This document shows, one piece after another, positions 12,851 to 25,868 of a stretch of DNA of 64,000 bases (positions within the stretch are counted from its first letter, which is position 1; each line of letters begins with the position of its first letter). Below the pieces are notes generated by a model. That model worked only from the letters and a program-made list of their open reading frames with translations, was not told where the DNA came from and made no database searches. The DNA lies in assembly GCF_032118995.1 (NCBI RefSeq), contig NC_092663.1:9176001-9240000 (forward strand), written 5' to 3'. Both the position numbers and the translations under genes were made by a program. Source of the stretch: Asterias amurensis (taxonomy: Eukaryota; Echinodermata; Asteroidea; Forcipulatida; Asteriidae).

Positions 12851-13046
12851 GACCAAGTGAGCCCAATACTCAAGATTCGGATAAACACTTGTTTGTCAAA
12901 CACATTTAAGATGAGAATCGCTGCTGATTAAAAATTCACCGGGCGGTCGGTACTTGACTGTTTCCGTATCGTACGCGCACGATACACGGACGTTTCGCGA
13001 CAGTCGCCAAGAGAGGGCTCACTTTCAATCTTGCGATAAGGTGTAT

Positions 13047-13182
13047 AAGGCCGTGTCCGAAACGGCGACTTCGGCTACAGCTACGGCTAGATCGCGCGCG
13101 TCTGCCTATTCTTCAACACTGGTAGACGCGCTGATCTAGACGTAGCTGTAGCCGAAGTCGTCGTTTCGGACACGGCCTTAGT
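13047..13182. mobile_element. Hairpin element, arms of about 47 bp
   Basis: AAGGCCGTGTCCGAAACGGCG is mirrored by CGTCGTTTCGGACACGGCCTT; GCTACAGCTACG and CGTAGCTGTAGC pair inside. Confidence 0.85.
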
Positions 13183-13204
13183 GGCGCACCCACTTACAAC
13201 AGGT

Positions 13205-14062
13205 ACACACAATGGGCCGGATAAATAAAAACTAGCAATTACTTATCAAGTTAAAGGTTCAGCATTAGCAAGAAGACTGAAAAGTAAAAGATCAGGCATG
13301 AACATTTTGCTCACTGGATTACCTTTCACTTATAGACATATAAATAAAACCGACATTTTACTAACATACTGTAGCAATTACTTGTATTTTTACAAGCTAC
13401 TGCATGAGGAGCTTGAGATTTTACTTGAACAACAGTGTTGCATATATGGCTCGGTATCGGGTCAGTATTAAAGGGTTATTTTTCCCTTGGTCTAATGATC
13501 CAACGATAAATGTTACTTATAAATTTGTTGTGTACTTTAATTGCTCTAAAAGAACCAATCTCTCGAGCGCTGGCTTGGAGATGCTGGCTGTTTCCTCATC
13601 ATAGCCACTGCCGCCATCAAAAACTTGAGTAAGTGGAAACTGCCCCGCCTGCATTTCAGTTAATCGCTATTGATCAGCGAGTCCATGCCTCTATTGTTAT
13701 ACTCCTGAATACCCCGCTATTGTGCTTTTCTCTGACCATTTACTAATCCGTTCAAGTAAATGGTGTTTTTCCAGTAAAAGGTTATTTATAGAGATTTTAG
13801 CAAATTCTCATGCCTGATCTTAAACTTGTCGACATTTTGGTAATGCTGGCCTTTACACGGCCCAGTATCTTGTGAAACTATCAGGTAATAGTAAAATGTC
13901 GGTTTTATTTACATCTCAATAAGAAGAGTTCCTCAAGCATTGATTTTACCTACTAGTTCGACCAATTACTAGCAGTATTAAGGCTTACTTTTATTTATAA
14001 GGATTTAAGTAAAAGACTAGTAAAAGCAAATGCTAGTTTTTATTTATCTGGCCCAATGTCTA
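13205..14062. mobile_element. Long foldback of about 850 bp
   Basis: AATGGGCCGGATAAATAAAAA on the left is mirrored by TTTTTATTTATCTGGCCCAAT on the right; TAAAACCGACATTTTACTA and its inverse lie inside. Confidence 0.75.
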
Positions 14063-14730
14063 TCAACTTACTTTTTTTTTACTTTCCGTATTCTGGCATG
14101 CCACTATTTTCACTCAAATTTACAAAGAGAGAGAAATAAAATTATCTCTTTCAGGTAAATTAGATACTATTTAATTGTAATATCAAAGGAAAAGGTGGTG
14201 GCAGGATTTGGAAACTTTTCTATCAAAACTATATCCGAAGGGGGCTCTGTGCTTCAACTTTTGTAAAGATTTTCTTATGAACACCTTGGAGGGGGGTTCT
14301 GTGAAATAAGCCAACATTCCAAACGGCTGACCTGCCGAAAATACAAATAAAAAATCTTAAATGTATTTTGTATGAAAAGATTTAATTTGTGTTCAATAGG
14401 CTGAGGCATTTTATTTATTTGTTCACTGAGTTTTTAGTTTTTATTAATAATTAGCATTTAGCATTGGTTACTCTTATTGGTTCCTGGCAGCTTATTTAGC
14501 GTGTTTACCATAAAGTTTTTTTTAAATATAACTTTGTGATCATCGGTTGGCTTTGTTTAATTATTTTTTTATTGAAAAACGCACACACAAACAAAATGCA
14601 AAGAATAATTTTATTTTCAAAATAATTTCAATTAAAATAAAATACAATCGAATTACTTCATCAAACAAAAATAATTGAATTTCACACTCAAAACGCAAGC
14701 TTTTTATAACACAGTTAAATCGACGTGTGT

Positions 14731-15045
14731 CTTAATATAACTATTAGCATAAAACCTTACTTGGAAGGAGTAATATTGGGAGCTTTTGATAGTATAAAAC
14801 ACTGTGAGAAACGGCTCCCTCTGAAGTAACGAATAGTTTTCGAGAAAGAAGTCATTTTCCACGAATTTGATTTTGAGACATCAAAATTAGATTTTGGGAC
14901 TCAAAGCACACAACTTCATGTGACAAGAGTGTTTTTTCTCCATTATTATCTCGCAACTTCGAGGACCAATTGAGTTAAAATTTTCACAGGTTTGTTGTGG
15001 ATATGTTAAGATGATGACTGGTCTCTGACAACATTACCACAGATA
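14731..15045 (+). mobile_element. MITE-A copy with eroded ends
   Basis: TTAGCATAAAACCTTACTTGG to GACTGGTCTCTGACAA without intact TTAA termini. Confidence 0.75.
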
Positions 15046-15339
15046 ATAATTTATGAACAAAATAAGAATCACAGTTGCATAGACCATGGGGTAGAGTGAG
15101 AACTCCCTCCTCGTCAGCTGTCCAGATTTTTAATGAACTATGATTCTTGGCAATTCATTATTACGGGAATTGGAAGTTGGCATGAACCGACATGAATTCT
15201 TCTTTGGAAAAGCAATCATATATTATGTTCAGCTTGTATGGAGTAGTATTATTTTGTTGTTGTATATATTGTATTGTATTTTTTGTTTTGTTTAATATGT
15301 AAAGCCGAAATAAATGTCCCATCAGGGAACTTAATAACA

Positions 15340-15745
15340 ATAATAATTACACAGCATTTATAAAGGCGCACTAAATCTGGTATAAAACCATTCAAAGGCG
15401 CCAGTCAAGATGGAAAAGAGGGAATTCTCAAGTGTTAGGGAAAGCAAGTGTGAACAGGTGTCTTTGCTGCTGAAAGGTGGAGATGTTATGTATTTCTCTG
15501 AGGTTTTTAGGGAGTGAATTCCAGAGCCTGTGTGTTGTAATGGAAAAAAACCCTGTCCCCGTAGCTGGCTAGACGAGACCGGGGAAAAAGGAGCATGTTG
15601 CTTGTGAAAGACCAGGGGTCGATTTTCTCTTTGTGAAATCCACTCCTGGTCTTGTAGTACGGGGAGTCCACAGGTTTTGAATTTAGAGTTGGGCTGAACC
15701 TTGGAGTGCCTTGAAAGGGAGAATGAACTAATAAAGCCAATATTC
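15340..15745. repeat. Probable decayed interspersed repeat with GAGTGAATTCCAGAG
   Basis: TATAAAGGCGCACTAAAT and GGGAGTGAATTCCAGAGCC resemble 36175-36430 (GTAATGCGCACG, GGTAGAGAGTTCCAGA). No clear coding frame. Confidence 0.45.
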
Positions 15746-16979
15746 TTTTGAAAATTTAATTAAAAAGAGGGTGCTGACTGAGCCCCTAGGTTCGGATAGA
15801 TTGTTTTGCACAATTTGCATAACCCCCCAAAATTATTCGAAGTAACTGTGGGATTAAGGAAATATGGAGGACAGACAGACTTTCCTTGTATAGCCCGACG
15901 TGACGATCGTGTAATCATCGCACCACGTGGACTTGGAGTTGCCATTCAAAATACCGCCCTCTATTTGAATTGTGCTGCGAGCAAGGCGTTCGCATGTGTT
16001 TGTAAACGTCTTTATTATACAAAGTGCATTTTTACCTAATATTGGTGATCAGAACAAAAATAGAGAGCGGGGAAACGGTTCTTTGATAGACCGAAACAAG
16101 TGCTTTTCACTCGTATACAGTCGTTGCTGTCCTTCCTCTATGGTTGCACATACATCCTGTTAGCTACAAAATCACAAGGGCGTTTCCCATGGCGCGGCGC
16201 CCACTATAGTTTTTAGAGAATATTTAGCGTGATCTTTATCCCCCCCCATTACTTCTAAAAAACTAAGTAGGAGAACCATCTATTCTAGATATATAATTCC
16301 CCATATCACAATACCCATCCCAGTCCCTCTTCCACTACCCCCTGTGATATAAACCCCAACAACTGAGGAAACCATGCCAACAGAAGTTTCGAGTGCAATG
16401 ACAATTCTTTTTTAGACATTGGTGGTCAAAGTTTAATCATGGGTTTGGTATGGTAGTCAGCATGAAAGTTGAAAGTTGGACCTTTCATTGTGTGACGTGC
16501 AGAAAATGTGCCTATCTGTTGGAAGCAATACTTCCGCCCCAGAGAACGTTTTTTTTTTTTTAGAGTATGAAGTCATAGTCCAAAAGCGTCGATTTACGTC
16601 ACCAGAACTTGCGCACAGGAGGAACGTCGGTCAAGTCGTCCTCAAGTGCCGAGTATAGAGGTCGAGTATCTCAGTACATTATACTGCAAAGTGTCACCGC
16701 GTGTGGTGCCGAGTTGGCAGATCAACGTGTTTTTGCGCGCTTGCGTAAAAGATGTGACGTCATCACTTTGCGTGTATGGAAGTGTTATTGCATTGCCATG
16801 ATGTTTTGTGTACAAAGTGTCCAAGGATCAGCATTGAATGACTAACACTGTTGTTGTGTGCTCGTGCAGTTTGGAACGCGCAAAAAAACTGTTAAATCAC
16901 TACTGCCTTCAAACTCAGTTCATCTGCACGCCTTTTATTGACATCGAGGATTTTCGGAGGAATTTTTTTACAACAAAAC
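15746..16979. promoter_or_regulatory. Upstream region of the VOPP1-like gene
   Basis: Little repeat content, several short chance frames, the TGACGTCA octamer at 16755 and a G/C-richer stretch from 16560 to 16950. It likely contains the promoter and 5' UTR. Confidence 0.4.
16755..16762. promoter_or_regulatory. CRE-like palindrome TGACGTCA upstream of the VOPP1-like gene
   Basis: A perfect TGACGTCA lies about 220 bp upstream of the VOPP1-like ATG, in a repeat-poor stretch. This is the consensus for CREB/ATF factors. The same octamer also occurs at about 17784 inside intron 1, so chance is possible. Confidence 0.35.
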
Positions 16980-17039
16980 ATGGGTAGAGATAATGCCTGG
17001 AGTGTCTTATTTTCGTTTCTTTTTATATTCGTAACACAG
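16980..17039 (+). CDS. VOPP1: VOPP1-like exon 1: start codon and signal peptide
   Basis: ATG in the context AAAACATGG opens 20 codons ending CAG|GTAAGC. The hydrophobic core SVLFSFLFIFV is a typical signal sequence and cleavage is likely just after VNA in exon 2. Confidence 0.8.
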
Positions 17040-20000
17040 GTAAGCATTTCTTTGGTTCTTTCAGTTTCTTTTCTAATTTTGACTGTGTCTGAGACAAACT
17101 CTGTCTAATCCTACCTCCATGGTCTAATCCTCCTACCTCCATGGTCTGGTTAAATTGAAACTCAACTCACTAAACTAGATAGCCATCAGTCCATCATGGC
17201 CATGCTAGCTATTTCATGTATTTACTATCGGAACTTCCACTGCCATTATGCTAGACAGATTTTTAATATTGCTCAAAATGTTTAACCCTCAACTCAACAC
17301 AATATATGGCAAGCCTATGGGGAAAAGTTTCCGTATGGCGCCACCACTTTTTCATTCGAAATAAAATAATATAGTATCTAATTTACCTGATTGATATATC
17401 CCTTTTTGTAAAAATGAGTGAAAAAGTGGTGGCGCCATACGGAAAGTTATCCGCCTATGGTGTTGCAACACGTACACTTGTTTTTTTTTAATGTTTGTAT
17501 GTTTGTATCAGTAGGCAGTTTCATCAAGTTGATTTCACGTGTACCAAAACGCACACACACACAGCCCCGAAAAAAAAGAACGAAACATATTAAATCATAA
17601 TTCACATTTGTACAACTCACAACTATGAGACTTGACAGCAGGCAAGAGCATTCTCTCCTTGTGCTTACATTTCAAAAATATTCGAAATCGGATGAATAGT
17701 TTCTGAGATATTGTAAAAAATAGAGAGCAACGACAAAAAACAGAGGCTTGGCCTCGCGTGCAGCGCCCATTCGTTTGTGCATGACGTCACCTATGAACCC
17801 CGTGGACAACGGATTTCGGAAATCTTCGGAAAGTGCCGAAGAAGCCCGAAGACGTTTTTTTTGAGATGCAGGAGCACATGTTTACACTAAATGAGATAAC
17901 GATTACATCATCGTGTAGCCGATAAAATTCCGCACATCGTACAGCTAGTGGCATAGCTTTTACCATAAAAACCTATTTTTGTCGGCGTTTTCCATTTTTT
18001 GAATCAAGATTTCTTCCAGAGAAAATCATCAAAATTGAATGCGACTTTGTCAGTGCTAATTCCCATACTTTTAAGTTTAACTTGTGAAAATTTGGTGTAA
18101 TTTGATTATGTCTCTTCTCCCTCCGAAAGGTTTTGTTCGACCATTTCTTGCAAACTTGTCCTAAATAAGCACGATTGTCCATGTACGTCGTACATCTTCG
18201 TGTTTCCGTGATGTGCCACCACAAGAGGGCGTGTGTTACAATAAGTTTGATAGGCTGGGGCTCTAATAATGTTTCGTCTTGGCTGGGGGAAAGCTGCCCG
18301 ATCTTCTTTTTGATAATTTCTACGTTCTGAATTGATAATAACAGACTGCTCATCTTGAGACAAAAGAAACTAGTATTATTATATATTTTTAAAGGCCTGT
18401 ACTAATTGAAACGAAAGTAGAACAAAAAATTGATTGTATAGCCACTAGTTTTTAGAAATTGTCTTTGTAAGTATAACAAAAATAATCGATGTATACCAAT
18501 GCCTTCATCCTCAAGTTTTTTAAAGATTGTTCTAAATTTTTACTGTGTTAATGCTACAATTTTAAATCAAAGGATCAACTGATCTTAAATTAAAGAAAAC
18601 ACCAGTCATAAACTCTTTGTATTTTATTCCATTCTGGTTAATTTAATAATGCTATTTGTTGACATAATTAATAAAGAATATTCACACAAACACCTGCAAA
18701 ACTTAACACATATTTAATTTTTATAGTTAACAATTTCCCCCACGATGCCGCTCCTCAGTTTGATTCACAAAATATCACTTTTTGCCGTTCATAAAAAATC
18801 ATACTAGCACCTCAAAGCACAGTTTGTAAACCTCCCCATTGATAAAGGGCGCTCGCCTATTGTGCGCCCTCTATTGCCATAGGCTGTGCATTAAACTTGG
18901 CCGTGGTCGATATGAAGAAAAACATAACAATTGAACTTGAACACAGGTACGTTTTTTTCACGATCCACGCTCATTAAAAACGGTGTATCTCTGCAACCAA
19001 ACATCCGATTTCAAAATTTTAAATTGATTTTTACTCCTAAGAATACACCTTAACAGACCACATCTTGTCAGAGAAAAAATCATCTGCATTAAATTTCACT
19101 GAAACAGCCTAGTATCAGTGTATAGACGAGTAATACTTTCAATAACTGTGTAGACTTTTGTTTGGATTAATTATAACCGTCTGTAAATCAGCATTCCATT
19201 CCTACATTTGTCGGACTGGTCACATGCTGGTCGCATAGAGGATCATTACAGAATTGGTAAGAAAACAAAATCGTGAAGATCACCATGCTGCAGACGCCGA
19301 CGGTCGCCTGCTGTCAAAGAGTCAAAGATTTCATAAGTTAATGAGATACTGCATGATGAACAGCACGTCATCATGTGTAATGAGATGTGATTCCCTGTCA
19401 ATAAACCATAAGTGAGAACTCGGGATTTAATCTTTCTTTCTTTTTGATGTCTGGTCTTTTTTATTTCCAGGTTAATGCAGAGCTGTGCCCAAATACAGAT
19501 AACGTTTAGTAAGTATAATAGAATTTTAAGTCTACTGATGAAGGCATAATACACTATAAATATTTATTCACCATCAATCTCATGCTAACATCCAATTCAG
19601 ACAAGGAGGGCATTTTGGCGACCCAAACCAGAAACATTGGTTATAATCGGTTGAGGGTTTTCGCATGTTCGGTTGAGCGCGGTGACGATGCTGTTCAGAC
19701 CAAAGGGTAACCGACTTGTTGAGCTGGTTGGGCTTTGGTTGGGGTCGCCAAAATGCACCCCTATTGTACAACATAATTGTTAAAAACTTACTGATTATGA
19801 AGTTCAAACTTGAACAATTTCAAATCCCAATGAAAGGAAGTCATATTCAAGAAACCTGTCACCGAAAACCAGTAACCAGTCTCTTCTAATCAAAAGGATT
19901 TGAAAAAAACAGAAATATTGTTTGAGGCCTTTTAATAATATGCTTGATAGAAGTAAAATCATGGATTGGAAGAGAGATGAAATAGTCCACATTGTGTCAG

Positions 20001-23000
20001 AACCTTAGTTGAGTATCTGGTGATGGCAGAGGCACAACAGAATCTATTATCTTCTCGAATTGTACAGATGAGAAATTTCAGACTTTTATCTGAATTTAGA
20101 CTCCTTAAAGTCTGCCTTGTGAACTAAACTTTGAGTATTTTTCTTAAAGAAAATAAGTCCAGTGGTCGATTTCACAAAGAGTTGGAACTAGTCCTAACTT
20201 AGGACCCTCGGGTCCTACATGTCCTAGGTAGGAGATATATAAAATGTATTGCAAGTCCTACATGTGTAAGTTAGGATGAGTAACTTGTCCTAACTCGATA
20301 TAAGACTAGTCTTAACTCTTTGTGAAATCGACCCCTGCTCTTTGATTCTCTATTTACGAGGACACTGTCTTAAAGCTTATTGGAATCTATAACTCCAGGG
20401 GTTACCAAAAGGTGGAAATGCACTCATTTCAATGTACCTCATCAGATCTGGATCCCAGTTTTGCACTTTTTTTTGTCAGAAACGACTCGGCCCTGATTGT
20501 AACAATTGGGTCTAGAATTCATATAGGGGGGAACCCAGGCCTTCGTCTGCAAGCCATTCTTCAGGAATTGTTCACACTCGTCATGATCAAATCATCCCTT
20601 TAACAGTTTTGACTCTAATCTGCTTTCATGAAAGTGAACCTTTGTCACATGATCACACCTAAATCAACAAAGGGCGTTAAGTTGCACTAGGGGGTCATCA
20701 TCTGTATTTGTCCCCAACATTTCCAAACTTAGGGTTGACTGAGTAAACAGCTTAACCCATACTAGATGGATAACGTGATATTATGATAAACATGAGGAAA
20801 AGGCAAACTGTAGCTTGACCATTCTTCAGGAAGGACAAAGATTAGGATTTGTTGGTAGTGTTGTGCAAGAATTTGTCCCTCGTGCCAATGTGAAACTGTT
20901 TTGGGTTTCTTTTTCTGTGAAAAGGAAGGGATACAATTTGCAGAGTTAAGGAATCTTGAATACATGTAGATTCAGCATGAATAAAGGAATAAAAGGGTAG
21001 TGACAAGTTCTTAAACGGCCGTTTAAAACCAGCAGGGTTGTTGCTGTGTGAAGGTGAGGGCCTTGGGGCCTTTATCACACCGCCACAACCCTGTAAGGTT
21101 TTAAACAGCAATTTAAGAATGAGTCACTGTTTTATTCTTATTCATATGCCTTTTTGGTTAAAAGGCGTAACAAAGTAAGAAACTCTGTAAAACTTATCCG
21201 TTTTTCGATGTCCTTGAGCTCCTGTCTGTTATGTGTGTTGCATTTTTATGACTGAGACAGTTTTTGGATATGCATTCATGCGCGTAGTAGTAGTAGTAGT
21301 ATGCTTCCTCGTATACATGGGCCAAAATAGCACAGCGAGATCGATCACCCCTGTTACAAAATGTATCTCATATGAAAGGACACAAACAAAATCTACTGAT
21401 CCAAGTTCTCTTGCAAAATCTTGTCAAACATAGGTACATTTTACAGCCATGCTAAAATTTAGCTAGGGACCCCGGTTAAATTGCTTTCGTGTGAATAGCA
21501 CTTAATAATAATGCAACCACAAACACATTGGACAGATAGGAAAAAAAGGTTTGAATCACATCAACAGTGAACAAAACAGAGAAAAAGGTAGAAACAAATT
21601 GATTTACTGAATGTAGCAAGTTATTTGTTTCGTAAGACGTAAATTGTTTCCCACTGGCTGAAACCACCCAACTTTGCTTTGGTTGGAATTCTTGTTAATG
21701 TTGAAACCATTCAGGATCTTTGGGGTCATATATCCGGATCAAGTCTCAAGTGGTATGAATCACAATATCTTTATTGCATCTAAAGTTACAAAGTACAATT
21801 TGAATGTATGATATCGCATTGCCAAATTCATGGAAGCGTAGGAAGTACATGGGTTTGGAAATAGTTCGAAGGCCAAGTCGGAGATGGCACTACTGCCCTA
21901 CTGGACGTCTAAAATTCCATGTTTGGGTTTACTGTCCTTACTCTTTGACATGTCACAGGCCTCGAATTTCATCTTTGAATATGTTGAGAAGAGCAAGGCC
22001 ATTTTCATTTTGCAAAGGGCACTTCCATAGGAAAAATCTTAAAGTTAATGGGAAACTTTTGAAGGGCACCAGGGCCAAGACCAGGGGCAACGGAGGCAAT
22101 GGCCTCCATGGGTGTGTGTAATTCCATGCCTGATGTTATTGTCGTACATGTGTTCCAAGTTTCATGCTTTTACCACAAAGTGTAGGATTCTTTTGTATTA
22201 CTATATATTCATCACTTTCTGCAGGCATCAGGCCTGTTGTTGTGTCTTTGTGCTGAATATGGGGCATGGACGTGACCCCCCTCTTGTCTTGTGTTTTGGA
22301 TCACTGCATGCTCGGAATCCTAGAAATTCTTTAGATGAGTTTAGGGTGGCTGTACAAGAGGTAAATAGGGCTGTCAAGCACTCTGGACTCCGCCAGGACT
22401 TGAGCTCTGGTGGTTCTGATCAGCCGACTGTGGGTTCGAGTCCCTGAGTCTCGACCCTTTTGCCTATAAAGCAGGACACTTCCATTTTTGGTTCATCCTT
22501 TGCATGGGATATAAAGCTGACGTTCACATGTGTTATGAAAAGCACCTTAAAGAGCCCAGTACAGACATCTGTCGCTAAGAGAAGGGGTTACCACTGGTGA
22601 TGTCTGGCATGGTTGACTGCACATAAAGTTTCTCTGGTCTTTTCTCTACATGTATGGGTTGTACTACCACAGTACCTTGCAAACCGTTGCATAATGGATC
22701 AATGTATGTAAAATAGGTCTTATATAATTTCAAACAAACACTCTGCATACCTGTACATATACAAACATGATGAATGCTTTCAACTTTGGGATGCCTTGAG
22801 GGTGTCAAAGGCCTATCATAGCGTATTGTTGGATTTTATTACATGGCACATACGCGCTCTTGGAGCGTTATTGTGATCACAGAAACTGCCGACACATCCC
22901 TTTTATCATGAAATACAGACTGCGAGTATACAACACACAAAACATTAAGTACATCATTGTATAATATAAATCCACACCCATCTTCCCTTAATGTACTGAA

Positions 23001-25836
23001 GAAACTACATACACTGCTGTGTAGGCATAGTACGTGCGTCTTCATTCGCAATGTATGCTGTTTTACTAATGAGTTTCAAGAACGAAAAAGAATTTGCCTT
23101 GGAAAATATTTTATATCCAGCATACATTGTTCTTTGGTGTCTTCCCCAACGATGTAAAAAACCAACCACTGAGTTTCTGGCCTTTCATATTCTGTTCTCT
23201 ATTTGGGTCATTGCACAGTGTTTCCTCGGTTTAGGGAAAAATGGAACTCTAATGAGGAAAATATTAATTTCTATCGGAATTCTACAAAGGGCTCCACAGT
23301 CAGACAGCCAGAACAATGTTGGGACACCCGTGGCAAGAATATATCAATCATGAGTCACACTCACAGTCATCGGTACCGGAGGTTGAATTGGCGGTTTTCG
23401 TTTTGATGAAACGGACGGAATAATGATTGGATCGCAAAATCCAATACTCCCTTGAAGGGTTTATGGAGAAATTTTCATGGTTCAAAGTTCTCAGGCCATA
23501 GCCTGTTCTCAGTCTGTCCCAAAATCAAGATAGAATTATTGGAGGTACATGTACAATGTGTTGGAATTGTGCCTTTAATTATACATGTATGATGATGCAA
23601 GCTACAATGTAAGAACATTGCGTACAGCCAGTGTATGTCAAATTTTCCGTTGTTGTCTTTTCCAATGCTGGACTCTTGGATGTGTTGTGCAAATCAATTG
23701 TCACGGTTCACAGAAAACGTCTAATGGGGTTTTGTCAGCATTTTATTTACACACACTCTTAAGGCCTAATGGCATTTCCTACACCATGGTTTACCTTTCA
23801 GGTTGAGTTGGCGTGTCATTTCACTAGTCACCGAGTGTTAAAAAAACTTACATTGTGGCTCTGATGCTTAGTTCTTGAAAAGGCAATGGCATTGAGGCAA
23901 TTTCACCTTTGGCGTATTGTGGCCGAGCGGATAAGAACACAAAACTCAAGCTCTGGTCTTTTTGATCAGCATACAGTGTGGGTTCAAGTCCTGGTCGTGT
24001 CCCTTGTGTCCTCCGGTCCTTGAGCAAGACACAAATGATTGCTAGGTCCTTCAGATGCGATATTAAGCCGTAGTCCTGTGTGTTGTGTAGAACCCAATAT
24101 GCTTTTCGTAGAGCATAGGGGTTAGCCCTCTTTGAGGAAAATATAAATTTCTATTGGTATATTTCAAGGGGCACCAAGGCATTAACCTGGGGCAGTGGAG
24201 GTGATTGCCTCTGTTGCCTTTGGAAGCATCGGGTCTGGTATTGGGTTTGAGTTTGTAGCCATAGGAATGCTCTTTGCTTGCAGTGGTTTACATCTTCTGA
24301 AAGCAACAACTTATCCAGCTGGACCACTTTAGACATTATTTATTACAAGTCCCAAGAAGTTTAAACTTGTCCAAGGCTCTTTACGCAAGCACCGACCCAC
24401 TTGGAACTCACAAACTGCATAGATAGTATACTGCACGGATAACAGTACTTGATACCGTGGGGTCGAATCATGGCTTTTCGAGGTATCAACGAGGTTACAA
24501 CAAGGCCGGATCTTTGCAGCCTCTTTGTATGAGGTACAACAACCTGGACAAGCCATGCTTCGACCCCACGATATCAAGTACTGTTATGTGCCGTGCCATA
24601 TAGTATCTATGCAGTTCGTGAAATCATAGCAGCGGGCCGGTGCTTGCGTAAAGAGCATTGTAAAGAGGCTAGTATTGCTGTGGAAAAGAGTTGGGAAACT
24701 TCATGTAGAGCTACTAGTTGTACTTGTGGCCTTAGTGGTCAACCAAGGATATTAGGTGCTGTGTACATCCTTGTTTAAACCCATAGAGCTTTCAGTTTGT
24801 TTACGAAAGAGTCCTTCCTCCATGGTTGAATACAACGCAATCAAACCATGACAAAAACATGACTCTGCTATACTGCTGAAATTTCACAACTGCGATAACA
24901 ATGACATCCCTTAAAGGCAGTGGACACTATTGGTAATTACTCAAAATAATAATTAGCATGAAACCTTACTTGGTAAAGAGTAATGGGGAGAGGTTGGTAG
25001 TATGAAACATTGTGAGAATTGGCTACCTTTGAAGTGGAGTAGTTTTCGAGAAAGAAGTAATTTCCACGAATTTGATTTTGAGACCTCAAGTTTAGAATTT
25101 GAGGTCTCAAATTCAAGCATCTGAAAGCACACAACTTCGTGTGACAAGGGTGTTTTTTTTCTTCTACTGATCTCGCACCTCCGACGACCAATTGAGTTCA
25201 AATTTTCACAGGTTTGTTATTTTCTGCATGTTGAGATACACCAAGTGAGTAGACTGGTCTTTGACAATAACCAATAGTGTCCAGTGTCTTTAAAGGGAGT
25301 GTAAATGTTTATTGCTCCATGGTATAGACACTTTAAGTGATTTTCACTTATTTTTCCCAAAAACTTCATGACTTCTCAATGTTTCGACTAGCTTGCTCAT
25401 ATAGTCATCTGCAGGAGACTGAAACATGTTGACATTCTGATATTACAATGCTCTAATCAACCTAATTGCAAATTGCACTCTAAAAAAGAAAGTGATTGGG
25501 TCGGTTTTCAACATATTATATTATGCTAAACACGATCCAAACTTGTTATATCCAGGCACCTGCTGATTGTGACCGTGTTGGTGGCAAAAGTCGCATACAA
25601 AATATTTGGGGTTTCATGTTGTCATCCCAACTGTAATATACAGAGATAGTCCTAAACAAAATGTCTTTTTTTTTTTCCTTCCTAGATTGATCTCGATTTG
25701 TGTGCATATTGTACAGAATGTGTTTTCCATGCTTCGTGCATGTGGTGTACATGTTCATGTACATTGCTTTTATTAGGTGTTCGGGCCAACAGCCCGGAAC
25801 ACCTCTTATTTTTGTTCGTTTTTTTTTTTTTATTGA

Positions 25837-25868
<32 letters not shown>

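Noticed and set aside
17973..18363. Minus-strand frames of 126 and 85 residues
   Set aside because: Overlapping, unrelated frames in AT-rich VOPP1-like intron 1 without splice or domain support.
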